This document shows positions 16,236 to 24,215 of a stretch of DNA of 64,000 nucleotides, in pieces (the stretch's first letter is position 1; each line of letters starts with the position of its first letter). This stretch comes from Gammaproteobacteria bacterium (GTDB lineage Bacteria > Pseudomonadota > Gammaproteobacteria > Steroidobacterales > Steroidobacteraceae): assembly GCA_028293745.1 (NCBI GenBank), contig JAQGOF010000091.1, positions 1-64,000 on the forward strand, written 5' to 3'. The position numbers and the translations under genes are program-made. The notes under the pieces are model-generated. The model was given only the letters and a program-made list of their open reading frames with translations, was not told where the DNA came from and did no database searches.

Positions 16236-17945
16236 ATGAATGGATACCCAGCGCACCTGATAGGAATCTACGGCGCACTGCTGATGCTCGGTGCTCCGGT
16301 GCTGTCCACACCGGTGGTCGCTGCCGATGCAGACGCGGGCAGGACCCTATTTCGGCAACAGTGCGCGGTCTGCCATACGGCAGAACCGAACGACAATGGT
16401 GGTGCGCAAGGGCCCTCTCTGATGGGCGTCTATGGCCGTCACGCCGCAGGCGACTCGTCGTTCGATTACACCAAGGCACTTCACGATTCGAAACTGACGT
16501 GGAATGCGCGGACCCTGAACCGCTTCCTCGCATCACCGACGAAGGTGGTGCCTGGCACGGCCATGGTCGTAGCCGTGGAGGACAAGGCCAAGCGGGCAGA
16601 TCTGGTCGAATATTTCCGGAGCGTGAAGACTGCCGCGGCGAACGTATCGCCCGGGGCATCGCCGGCAGGATCCGCCCCATCGGCATCCGAGGCCGAGTGG
16701 AAACAAGACGCCCCCGGCCGTACGCACAAAATCGATCTCGCGAATCTACCCGCCCCCTACAGCTCCTCTTCAGCTCGTAATCCTCCCAAGCTGATTCCGC
16801 GGCCTGCGTACGCGCATCCGAAGGTGCCGCCAGGCTTCGGAATAGGGTTGTTCGCCTCAGATCTTTTGGGTCCACGCCGAATGATCGTCGCGCCCAATGG
16901 CGACATCTTCGTGACCGAAACGCGCGGTGGACGAATATCGGTCCTGCACCCTGCGCCGGACGGGCGCAGCTCAGCCGGTGCAGATGTGTTCGCGGAAGGG
17001 TTGGACCGGCCATTCGGCATGGCCTTCTACCCGAGCACAGATCCAACGTGGCTGTACGTTGCCGAGACCAATCGCGTCGTGCGTTTTGCGTTCAAGAACG
17101 GTGATGTGAAAGCGCGTAGCGCTCCGGAAGTAGTCGTTCCGGAATTGCCCTCTGGAGGCGGTCACTTCACTCGCGACCTCGTGTTCTCGCCGGATGGCCG
17201 GAGCATGTTCATATCGGTGGGCTCTGCCACCAACTACGCCGGCGAAATGTCAAAAAAGACACCGGCGCAAGCCAAGGAGTGGGAAGCGACGCATGCGCTG
17301 GGCGCAACGTGGGATATGGAAGAAAACCGCGCCGACGTGTTGGTATTCGACGTAGACGCGAAACGCCCTGGGAAGATCTTCGCCACTGGAATCCGCAATT
17401 GCGTAGGTCTCACATTACAGCCCAAGAGCGGCGACCTGTGGTGCACGACGAACGAGCGCGACGCGCTCGGCGATGACCTCGTACCTGACTATTCGACACG
17501 GGTCAGGCAGGGCAGCTTCTACGGATGGCCGTGGTACTACATGGGATCCAACGAGGAACCGAGACTGAAGGGCGATCGACCCGATCTCAAGGACAAGGTC
17601 CTCGTGCCCGACGTGCCCTATCAAGCCCACTCGGCAGCACTCGGTCTCGTGTTCTACACCGCGACAGCCGGAAAGTTCGCCTTTCCGGCCGAGTACGTTG
17701 GCGATGGGTTTGCGATGCTCCATGGTTCCTGGAACCGCGGATTTCGCACCGGTCACAAGGTGGTCCGCGTGCGTATGAAGAATGGAGTTCCAACAGGCGA
17801 ATACCAGGACTTCGTAACCGGCTTCATCGTCGATGATGGCGACGCCTGGGGACGACCGGTCTCGGCGGTCGTTCTGAATGATGGTTCGCTGCTGTTCAGT
17901 GACGACGGGGCCAACGTGATCTATCGAGTCTCCTACGAGAAGTAA
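16236..17945 (+). CDS. Cytochrome c - sorbosone dehydrogenase-like fusion
   Basis: A 569-residue exported protein. After a signal peptide (cleavage near residue 30) comes a class I cytochrome c domain with the haem motif CAVCH at 43-47, to about residue 135. A Ser/Pro-rich linker follows, then a beta-propeller of the glucose/sorbosone dehydrogenase family (from about 190: PKVPPGFGIGLFASDLLGPR, later NRVVRFAFKNGD and SAALGLVFYTATAGKF). Such propellers oxidise sugars or aldehydes, often with PQQ. The fused cytochrome would take the electrons directly. The substrate is unknown, and the order cytochrome-then-propeller is less usual than the reverse. Confidence 0.85.
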   Translation: MNGYPAHLIGIYGALLMLGAPVLSTPVVAADADAGRTLFRQQCAVCHTAEPNDNGGAQGPSLMGVYGRHAAGDSSFDYTKALHDSKLTWNARTLNRFLASPTKVVPGTAMVVAVEDKAKRADLVEYFRSVKTAAANVSPGASPAGSAPSASEAEWKQDAPGRTHKIDLANLPAPYSSSSARNPPKLIPRPAYAHPKVPPGFGIGLFASDLLGPRRMIVAPNGDIFVTETRGGRISVLHPAPDGRSSAGADVFAEGLDRPFGMAFYPSTDPTWLYVAETNRVVRFAFKNGDVKARSAPEVVVPELPSGGGHFTRDLVFSPDGRSMFISVGSATNYAGEMSKKTPAQAKEWEATHALGATWDMEENRADVLVFDVDAKRPGKIFATGIRNCVGLTLQPKSGDLWCTTNERDALGDDLVPDYSTRVRQGSFYGWPWYYMGSNEEPRLKGDRPDLKDKVLVPDVPYQAHSAALGLVFYTATAGKFAFPAEYVGDGFAMLHGSWNRGFRTGHKVVRVRMKNGVPTGEYQDFVTGFIVDDGDAWGRPVSAVVLNDGSLLFSDDGANVIYRVSYEK

Positions 17946-18048
17946 CCCGCGGGACGGCCCTGCACTACATTCTCAAGAAGCCTTAAGATAGGCGGGAAGC
18001 AGAGCCTCGCCCTGCAATCAAATGGCAGCCAGGACGGTCTACTGAGCC

Positions 18049-18675
18049 ATGAAACCCGCATCTTCAGGCTTTCCCCCCTCGGCGGAGCCGAACAAGGGCC
18101 GGCGCGCGGTACTGGCCTGCGCAATTGCCGCTGCACTGGCCGGAGTGCTGGTGCGGCGGACCTGGTCCGCTGACCCGGCAGCACCAGCAGCGGCTCCCGG
18201 TATGGCCGCTGGGAGTGCGGCTGCCCAGGTGCCGATCGAAGAGTTCTCCGCGGCGGGCAAGAGCCTGGGAACGGCCAAAGTCAACAAGGTTGTAAGGACC
18301 GAAGCGCAATGGCGCGCCCAGCTTTCCCCCGCGGCCTATTACGTTACCCGCCAAGCGGGAACGGAATCGGCGTTCTCCGGCGAGTATGATCACAACAAGG
18401 CCGACGGGTTGTACCGTTGCATCTGTTGTAACACCGCGCTGTACGATTCCAGGACCAAGTTTGACTCCGGGACCGGTTGGCCGAGCTTCTGGCAGCCCAT
18501 CTCCAGGTTGAACATCGTAAAGACGTCGGATCGCAGCTTCGGCATGCAACGCGATGCGATCTCATGCCTGCTGTGCGATGCGCACCTGGGGCATGTGTTC
18601 AATGATGGCCCGCGGCCTACCGGCCTGCGCTACTGCATGAACTCCGTCGCGCTGCATTTCGTCCCGCGCGCGTGA
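18049..18675 (+). CDS. msrB: Exported peptide-methionine (R)-S-oxide reductase
   Basis: A 208-residue protein. The N-terminus has paired Arg followed by a hydrophobic segment ([19 protein letters not shown]), an export signal or anchor that may be Tat-like. The MsrB domain spans about 75-207, with zinc-binding Cys pairs at 124/127 and 173/176 and the catalytic Cys at 196 in RYCMNS. It reduces methionine-R-sulfoxide, here probably in periplasmic proteins. Its stop lies 15 bases before the msrA start, giving an msrB-msrA operon. Confidence 0.93.
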   Translation: MKPASSGFPPSAEPNKGRRAVLACAIAAALAGVLVRRTWSADPAAPAAAPGMAAGSAAAQVPIEEFSAAGKSLGTAKVNKVVRTEAQWRAQLSPAAYYVTRQAGTESAFSGEYDHNKADGLYRCICCNTALYDSRTKFDSGTGWPSFWQPISRLNIVKTSDRSFGMQRDAISCLLCDAHLGHVFNDGPRPTGLRYCMNSVALHFVPRA

Positions 18676-18689
18676 GTTGGGAGATTCAA

Positions 18690-19385
18690 ATGAAACATTC
18701 GGTACTCCTGACACTCGTGGCGATCGTTGGAATCGGGTGGCAATTGACATCCTGCGCGGCCGAGGAGCCCGTCAACGCTCCCCCTCCCGCTGTGGACAAC
18801 CCGAAACAACAGGGCGCCCTGCAAACCGCGGTGCTCTCGGGCGGCTGCTTCTGGGGAGTGCAAGGCGTGTACGAACACGTCAAGGGCGTGGAGAAAGTCG
18901 TTTCCGGTTACGCTGGCGGCGATAGATCCACTGCACAGTACGAGACAGTGAGTCGGGGTACCACGGGTCACGCGGAATCTGTGCAGATCACTTTTGATCC
19001 CGCAAAGGTGTCGTACGGCGAGCTGCTGCAGATTTTCTTCTCAGTGGTCCACGATCCAACCCAATTGAACCGACAGGGACCCGACACGGGGACCCAGTAT
19101 CGTTCAGCCATCGTCTACAGCGACGATTCACAGAAGAATATCGCCACCGCATACATCGCCCAATTGAACGAGGCACGCGTATTCCACCGGCCCATCGTCA
19201 CCCGCGTAGACCACTTGAAGGGGTTTTACCCGGCCGAGAGCTACCATCAGGACTACCTGGTGCACAACCCATCGAGCTCCTACATCGTCTACAACGATCT
19301 GCCGAAGATCGAAAGCTTGAAGCGAGTGTTCCCCGGCTACTATAGTGATCGCCCGGTGCTGCTGGCCCAAGCGTCTTCGCATTAG
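18690..19385 (+). CDS. msrA: Exported peptide-methionine (S)-S-oxide reductase
   Basis: A 231-residue protein. The signal peptide ends with a lipobox-like LTSC (Cys22), suggesting a lipoprotein. The MsrA domain has GGCFWG with catalytic Cys53, then SGYAGG and the C-terminal YHQDYL. It reduces methionine-S-sulfoxide. GGGAG precedes the ATG at 18690. The gene follows msrB closely, so both stereoisomers can be repaired outside the cytoplasm. Confidence 0.93.
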   Translation: MKHSVLLTLVAIVGIGWQLTSCAAEEPVNAPPPAVDNPKQQGALQTAVLSGGCFWGVQGVYEHVKGVEKVVSGYAGGDRSTAQYETVSRGTTGHAESVQITFDPAKVSYGELLQIFFSVVHDPTQLNRQGPDTGTQYRSAIVYSDDSQKNIATAYIAQLNEARVFHRPIVTRVDHLKGFYPAESYHQDYLVHNPSSSYIVYNDLPKIESLKRVFPGYYSDRPVLLAQASSH

Positions 19386-19434
19386 GTCGGTTCCATACCC
19401 GTGTGGCGAGTGGGAGCGCGAATCAAAAGTGACG

Positions 19435-20106
19435 ATGGTGGAGGAGGCGCTCGCAGACGCGCAACGCAAGGCTGAAGCTCTTTTTGCTGAAGTAGTCGAC
19501 TCCGGCCTCATCCGGGCAGGCGTTCTGGAGAGCGAGCTCAGCGCCGAAATCCACGAGCTCGCACGGCGCCGATTCGGTGTACGCCGTCATTGGCACAAGC
19601 GCGTAGTTCGCTGTGGTCCCAACACCGTTCTCACCTACCACGCCGAGCCGCCCGATCGGCGCACCGCGGATGACGACGTCGTGTACCTGGATTTCGGGCC
19701 GCTGTTCGAGGAGTGGGAAGCGGATTTTGGCCGCACCTACGTGATCGGACAGGATCCACTCAAGCACAAACTGGTCGCCGACATCGATGCCGCTTTCGCC
19801 CGCGGCAAGCAGCGGTACCGGGAGGATCCAGAGCTGACCGCGGGCGGTCTGTACGACTTCGTGTGCGAGCTCGCGAAAGACGCCGGGTGGGAGTTTGTAG
19901 CACCGACTGCCGGGCACCTGATCGGCCACTTCCCTCATGAGACAGCGCCCGGTAACGCGAAGCGCTTCTCGATCCGTCACGGCAACCCGATCAACCTGCG
20001 CGAGCCGGATGCCAACGGTGCCCGCCGCCATTGGATTCTGGAGATCCACTTCGCCGACGCGGCGCGGACATTCGGCGGATTCTGCGAAGAGCTGCTGACG
20101 ATTTGA
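19435..20106 (+). CDS. M24 family metallopeptidase-like protein
   Basis: A 223-residue protein with the pita-bread fold. Metal-ligand candidates appear in order: Asp in VYLDFGP, Asp in EADFGRT, His in HLIGHFPHE, Glu in WILEIHFAD and Glu near the end (GFCEELL). It is a short M24 member lacking the N-terminal creatinase domain. Such proteins are annotated as Xaa-Pro aminopeptidase-like, but activity is not proven. The start is ATG 19435; a GTG six bases upstream is possible. It lies 49 bases after msrA and may be in the same transcript. Confidence 0.8.
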   Translation: MVEEALADAQRKAEALFAEVVDSGLIRAGVLESELSAEIHELARRRFGVRRHWHKRVVRCGPNTVLTYHAEPPDRRTADDDVVYLDFGPLFEEWEADFGRTYVIGQDPLKHKLVADIDAAFARGKQRYREDPELTAGGLYDFVCELAKDAGWEFVAPTAGHLIGHFPHETAPGNAKRFSIRHGNPINLREPDANGARRHWILEIHFADAARTFGGFCEELLTI

Positions 20107-20164
20107 ACAACGTCTCGGGCTCGACTCTTGCGAGGGACACTCATCACCCCGCGGAAGAGTTGAC

Positions 20165-21238
20165 ATGGCGAACCCGACCGAACCGCGCAAGGGAATGCCG
20201 AGCCCCAGTCTCTCCGAGACCGAGTTCAAACGTCGTTTCCTCGCCCAGTACCAGGACCCTGCATTTGATTCCCTGGCGGTCGAGCTCGATCGTATTGCAG
20301 CGGCTGCATGGGATGGCTATTCCAATGGCCGCAAGAGTCCGCGCACGCGCAAAGCCGGTCCTGAGTTTGCGGACCCCAGCTATGATCTTGCGGTGGAATG
20401 GATCGGCACACGCACCGCCCTCCAGCGGGCGCAGTCGCAACACGAAGACCCGCAAGCGCCCCACCGCTTCCTGCTGATCAACAGCTCCAGCCGCAGCGAG
20501 CACACCTGTCCAGGCGAGATGTCCAAGTCGTTCCGGCTCGTGGAGCTCGCCCGCCAGGTGCTCGAAGCCGCCAGGAATACGAGTGTCGAAGTACTCGATC
20601 TGAGCCGTCTCGCCTCCGAATACGGGCGCAAAATCCATCCGTGCAAGGCGTGCTTCTCCACCGCGTCCGCCCTGTGCCACTGGCCCTGCTCCTGTTATCC
20701 GAATTATTCGTTGGGACAGACCGGGGACTGGATGAACGAGATCTACCCACTGTGGGTGGCTGCGCACGCCATCATGATCATTACGCCGGTGAACTGGTAC
20801 CAGGTTTCGTCGCCGTTGAAGTTGATGATGGATCGGCTTGTCTGTGCCGACGGCGGTAACACCGATCCGACCCAAACGCATGGCAAGGACGCAAAGGCAG
20901 CCAAAGAAATCGAACTCGCAGGCTGGGAATATACGCGCCACTTGAAAGGCCGGCTGTTCGCCTGCGTCGTACACGGAGATACCGAGGGCGCGGAAGGAGT
21001 TCGGCGCAGCATTACAGACTGGCTGACGTCGATGGAGTTGTCGGCTGTCGCCGGGCTCGATCGCTACATCGGTTATTGGAAGCCGTACGCGACGAGCCAT
21101 GCGGAGTTGGATGCCGACGAGGCAGTTCAGGAAGAGGTGCGGAACACCGCACGCGCGTTGCTCGAAGGAGTGCAAGCCCTCCGCAGTGGCAAACTGGTCG
21201 AGCCGGGTAGTGAGTTGGAAGCGCCGCGCAAGAAATGA
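20165..21238 (+). CDS. Flavodoxin-fold NAD(P)H-dependent reductase with N-terminal extension
   Basis: A 357-residue protein. Residues 1-95 are a helical extension without a recognised domain. From about 98 a flavodoxin fold begins (RFLLINSSSRSEHTCPGEMS), with a Cys-rich loop (CKACFSTASALCHWPCSCYP) typical of iron-sulfur flavoprotein-like reductases. ITPVNWYQVSSPLKLMMDRL then forms the dimer/flavin region. It should bind FMN; the electron acceptor is unknown. GGAAGAG precedes the ATG. Confidence 0.8.
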   Translation: MANPTEPRKGMPSPSLSETEFKRRFLAQYQDPAFDSLAVELDRIAAAAWDGYSNGRKSPRTRKAGPEFADPSYDLAVEWIGTRTALQRAQSQHEDPQAPHRFLLINSSSRSEHTCPGEMSKSFRLVELARQVLEAARNTSVEVLDLSRLASEYGRKIHPCKACFSTASALCHWPCSCYPNYSLGQTGDWMNEIYPLWVAAHAIMIITPVNWYQVSSPLKLMMDRLVCADGGNTDPTQTHGKDAKAAKEIELAGWEYTRHLKGRLFACVVHGDTEGAEGVRRSITDWLTSMELSAVAGLDRYIGYWKPYATSHAELDADEAVQEEVRNTARALLEGVQALRSGKLVEPGSELEAPRKK

Positions 21239-21327
21239 AGCGCGCTTGCGATGCGCACGGCACTGTATCGCACCAACCGCCGTCGCGAGGCCGGCCGATC
21301 GCGCACGCCGCGACCCGCACAACCCGC

Positions 21328-21486
21328 TCACGGCCTGGACGTCTCCCGCTTGATCAGCCCGAACACCAGCATCGCAAGGCCAATCAACAGCAACAGGTGA
21401 ATGGCCGCAAAGGTGATCTTTACGAACAACCACAACACCAGCCACAACACGATGAGCGCAGCTCCAAGACTTCTCAAAATACCCAT
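21328..21486 (-). CDS. Small two-helix membrane protein (lmo0937/DUF5670-like)
   Basis: A 52-residue protein read from ATG 21486 with GAGGAG just upstream. It contains two hydrophobic segments separated by a short turn (ALIVLWLVLWLFVKITF, then HLLLLIGLAMLVFGLIK) and a basic tail. This matches the lmo0937/DUF5670 family of tiny membrane proteins found across bacteria, often stress-induced and of unknown function. The strong Shine-Dalgarno and hydrophobic pattern support it as a real gene despite its size. Confidence 0.72.
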   Translation of the reverse strand: MGILRSLGAALIVLWLVLWLFVKITFAAIHLLLLIGLAMLVFGLIKRETSRP

Positions 21487-21526
21487 AACTCCTCATGCGC
21501 TTCGCGCAGGGTTCAAGGGGGTCGAA

Positions 21527-21548
21527 GGTGGGACGCATGCGTCCCACC
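21527..21548. repeat. Perfect 22-base palindrome
   Basis: GGTGGGACGCA is followed immediately by its exact reverse complement, with no loop. It lies 40 bases upstream of the small membrane protein gene and downstream of the DedA-rhodanese gene, so it could be an operator, a dispersed palindromic repeat or a cruciform site. Confidence 0.7.
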
Positions 21549-21648
21549 CGGAAGACTGGTATTTGAATGCACGAGGATGGAGGCTGGCTGTAGGACAGCG
21601 CCGCAAGAGGAATGAGGTTCTATCCGGCGCGGCCCAAGGCCAAGCCCG

Positions 21649-22611
21649 TCAGACTTTAGTGGCCAGTACGGTTGCGGTGTGCGGATCGCGGCTCACCGCT
21701 ATCGCATCCACGGCATACCCGGCCGCAATCCATGCATCGAGCCCGCCATACAGAGGCCTGACTCTCCTGAAGCCATTATTCATCAACAGCTTTGCCACCT
21801 GGGCCGCGGAGGCCTCGTTCGGACAAGTGCAATAGGCAACGATCTCGCGATCGCGGGGCAGGTCCGTGAGGTGTTGTTGCGCTTCGTGCAACGGTACATG
21901 CAACGCACCCGGAATCCGCCGGGGATCGAGTGTCAGGGCTGTTGGCGAACGAACGTCGACTATCAACGGCGCCCGGCCGGCGCCCATCAACGCGTAGAGC
22001 TCCTCCACATCGATCCGCGCCATCCGCAGTACGGAATAGAAGCGCCTCCGTTCCCACCACTTGTACCCGATGTAGGCTGCGAGCAACACGCCGATCGTGC
22101 TCGCTGCGGCCACACCAAAGTCGGCGAGATGCGGCATTACTTGCTCGATCTGGTGCCGGAACAGCATACCGCCCCCGACGGCCACGCCCACCCACGCGGC
22201 GGAACCTAACGTGCTGAAGGCAAGAAAGCGCAGCCAGGCCATCTTCGTTGCGCCCGCGAGCGGCGGAGCAATGAGCGCCAATCCCGGCACGAACTTGGCG
22301 ACCAGCAGCGCATTCGCGCCCCAGCGCTCGAAACGAGACTGCGTATCGCTGACACACGAGTCGGGCGTCAGTGATATCCGGCACAACAATTTCATGACGC
22401 CGCTGCCGTAGACCCTTCCCGCCAGGAACCAGACACTGTCCGCGGCGACGCAAGCGAAGATGGCAGCGGCGAACAATGCCGCAGGCGATATCGTGCCCTG
22501 CGCGGCCCAGGCACCGGCTACGATCAGGGTCGGGATCACGGGTACGGGAAGTCCCAGCTGATTTGCCAGGACGTTGATCGTGATCATCAGTATGCGGTAG
22601 TCGACCGGCAC
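21649..22611 (-). CDS. DedA/VTT membrane protein fused to a rhodanese domain
   Basis: A 320-residue protein. The N-terminal 185 residues are a DedA/VTT membrane domain (LGLPVPVIPTLIVAGAWAAQ, then VAKFVPGLALIAPPLAGATK). A linker leads to a C-terminal rhodanese domain (about 203-305) with the catalytic-site Cys261 in VAYCTCPNEASA and an intact loop. DedA proteins are implicated in lipid flipping and proton-motive-force maintenance. The rhodanese would lie in the cytoplasm and carry persulfide sulfur. The apparent start is GTG 22611, and an in-frame ATG follows eight codons later. The fusion recurs in proteobacteria, but its job is unknown. Confidence 0.88.
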   Translation of the reverse strand: MPVDYRILMITINVLANQLGLPVPVIPTLIVAGAWAAQGTISPAALFAAAIFACVAADSVWFLAGRVYGSGVMKLLCRISLTPDSCVSDTQSRFERWGANALLVAKFVPGLALIAPPLAGATKMAWLRFLAFSTLGSAAWVGVAVGGGMLFRHQIEQVMPHLADFGVAAASTIGVLLAAYIGYKWWERRRFYSVLRMARIDVEELYALMGAGRAPLIVDVRSPTALTLDPRRIPGALHVPLHEAQQHLTDLPRDREIVAYCTCPNEASAAQVAKLLMNNGFRRVRPLYGGLDAWIAAGYAVDAIAVSRDPHTATVLATKV

Positions 22612-22838
22612 GTCACTTTCACTTCGTTTTGGTCAGCATCCCTGCTCAGGTCTGGAGCTTGCCTTCACTGGCGGGCTTCCCCTGCAAGCTTTGCAGGTGC
22701 TGCACAATGTAGCCATTCTTTGGGCGGCCGCAACAGGATCCATTCATCTGCCGGGGTAGGCACCGGGGCTCTTTCGATAGACCGCGGGCAGGACGCTCGC
22801 TCGATTCGTTACGATAGCGCCGAATCAGGAGGCCGGAC
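22612..22838. other. Intergenic region
   Basis: This region separates the divergent DedA-rhodanese and reductase genes. It contains the short inverted repeat CCTGCAA-GCT-TTGCAGG at 22681-22697. A 33-codon frame on the minus strand (22747 to 22646) starts MNGSCCGRPKNGYIVQHLQS but lacks a good Shine-Dalgarno, so I do not call it a gene. Confidence 0.3.
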
Positions 22839-23771
22839 ATGCGAATTCTCGTCGTAGGCGCGGGGGCGATCGGAGGTTACTTCGGGGGCCGCTTGCTGCA
22901 AGCGAACCGCGCTGTGACATTCCTCGTCCGCGAGCGCCGCGCCGCTCAATTGAGTGAGACAGGCTTGGTGATCAGAAGTCCCGCGGGCGATCTGCACGTG
23001 CCAGCTCCCCCGGTCGTCCTCGCGGCAGACCTACGGCACCCCTACGATCTGATCCTCCTGAGCTGCAAGGCATACGACCTCGAGAGCGCAATCGAATCTT
23101 TCGCGCCAGCGGTCGGACCCGGCACCGTGATTCTGCCTGTATTGAACGGAATGAGACACCTCGACGTTCTGGACGCCCGATTTGGCGCGGCAGCGGTGCT
23201 TGGCGGTCAATGCGTGATTTCCGCTGCGCTCGATGCGGAAGGCCGGATTCTCCATCTCAACGACATGCACGGTCTGACGTTCGGCGAACGAAGCGGGCGG
23301 CCTTCGGAACGCGCGCAAGCCATCCAGGCGCAACTGGCTGCGGCGCCCTTCACCGTGCGTCTGAGCGACAACATCCTTCAGTCTATGTGGGAGAAGTGGA
23401 CGTTCATTGCAGCCGCTGCCGCAGTTACCTGCCTGATGCGAGCGGCCCTGGGAGACATACATGCAGCAGGTGGAGCGGATTTGTCGGCGCAGGTTTATGA
23501 AGAGTGCGCGCAGATTGCGACCGAAGCGGGCTATGCGCCGAGTGCGCCAATGCGGGAGCGCAGCCTGGCTATGATGACTGCTGCGGGATCCTCGCTGACG
23601 GCCTCCATGCTCCGTGACATCGAGAGCGGCGGTCGGACCGAAGCCGACCAGATCCTGGGCGATCTGCTGCAACGTCGCAAATCAAAACCAGCGGGCCAGT
23701 CGATCCTGGCAATGGCCCATCTGCATGTGAAGGCCTACGACGCGCGGCGGAAGCGGGAGCTGAGCGGCTGA
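22839..23771 (+). CDS. 2-dehydropantoate 2-reductase (ketopantoate reductase) family protein
   Basis: A 310-residue cytosolic dehydrogenase. The N-terminal Rossmann motif is GAGAIGGYFGGRL. The central strand is DLILLSCKAYDLESAI, with the catalytic-region Lys, and the C-terminal helical domain has NILQSMWEKWTFIAAAAAVT with the second conserved Lys. It probably reduces a 2-keto acid with NADPH. PanE function in pantothenate synthesis is possible, but the family has many non-PanE members and no pan genes are nearby. A strong AGGAGG precedes the ATG. Confidence 0.88.
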   Translation: MRILVVGAGAIGGYFGGRLLQANRAVTFLVRERRAAQLSETGLVIRSPAGDLHVPAPPVVLAADLRHPYDLILLSCKAYDLESAIESFAPAVGPGTVILPVLNGMRHLDVLDARFGAAAVLGGQCVISAALDAEGRILHLNDMHGLTFGERSGRPSERAQAIQAQLAAAPFTVRLSDNILQSMWEKWTFIAAAAAVTCLMRAALGDIHAAGGADLSAQVYEECAQIATEAGYAPSAPMRERSLAMMTAAGSSLTASMLRDIESGGRTEADQILGDLLQRRKSKPAGQSILAMAHLHVKAYDARRKRELSG

Positions 23772-23793
23772 GCGAGTGGTTTCGCGAAGCGGC

Positions 23794-23835
23794 CATCTGC
23801 GGCGGTCACCCTCGTAGGATCACCGCGCGCAGATG
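23794..23835 (+). terminator. Stem-loop after the ketopantoate reductase-like gene
   Basis: CATCTGCGGCGGT pairs with ACCGC-g-CGCAGATG, giving a 13-bp stem with one bulged base, 22 bases past the stop codon. There is no T-tract, so it is a candidate terminator or 3'-end stabiliser. Confidence 0.4.
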
Positions 23836-24134
23836 CCCGCCCCGCGAAGTTCGAAAGCTGGCGTTGGAACCTGGCCGCCAGGGATGCCGCGACACTCGAG
23901 TAACTTGCGGTGTTAGATCCCGCGCTTGCATCTGTTCCTCATCATCACCGCAAGCACCTGCGAACACGCCTGGCCACCAAGAACGAACCGCGAGACTAGA
24001 TCACATATTCCGCGCGGTCACTCTGTCCCCCTCTCGCGACGCGCTGAGTTGGTTCGACGACACTGGGCTTGCTATCAGGGAACTTCGCGATGTGCGAGCC
24101 GTTAGTTGCGTAGAAACATCGTGAGGAGAGTCTT
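23836..24134. other. Intergenic region
   Basis: About 300 bases with no supported gene. Short frames here lack ribosome-binding sites and protein-like composition. It should hold the promoter of the small membrane protein at 24135. Confidence 0.3.
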
Positions 24135-24215
24135 ATGGGTCGTGGAATTCTGTTGTGGCTGCTCGGCGTGCCCATCCCCGTCATCCTGCTGCTGGCGATG
24201 TGCTCGCATCACTGA
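24135..24215 (+). CDS. 26-residue single-helix membrane protein
   Basis: A tiny frame with an excellent GAGGAGA about seven bases before the ATG. It encodes MGRGILLWLLGVPIPVILLL, then a short His-ending tail. This is one transmembrane helix with an internal Pro-Ile-Pro kink, closely resembling short hypothetical proteins of the form RGILLWLLGIPIPIIIL in many proteobacteria. Function is unknown. Its 3' end overlaps the convergent GH13 gene by seven bases. Confidence 0.65.
   Translation: MGRGILLWLLGVPIPVILLLAMCSHH

Noticed and set aside
20144-21547. 467-codon open frame on the minus strand
   Set aside because: Antisense to the flavodoxin-fold gene and also crosses the small membrane protein gene in another frame; no recognisable protein.
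22646-22747. Short minus-strand frame encoding MNGSCCGRPKNGYIVQHLQS
   Set aside because: The sequence looks protein-like, but there is no ribosome-binding site and I recognise no family; evidence is too thin.
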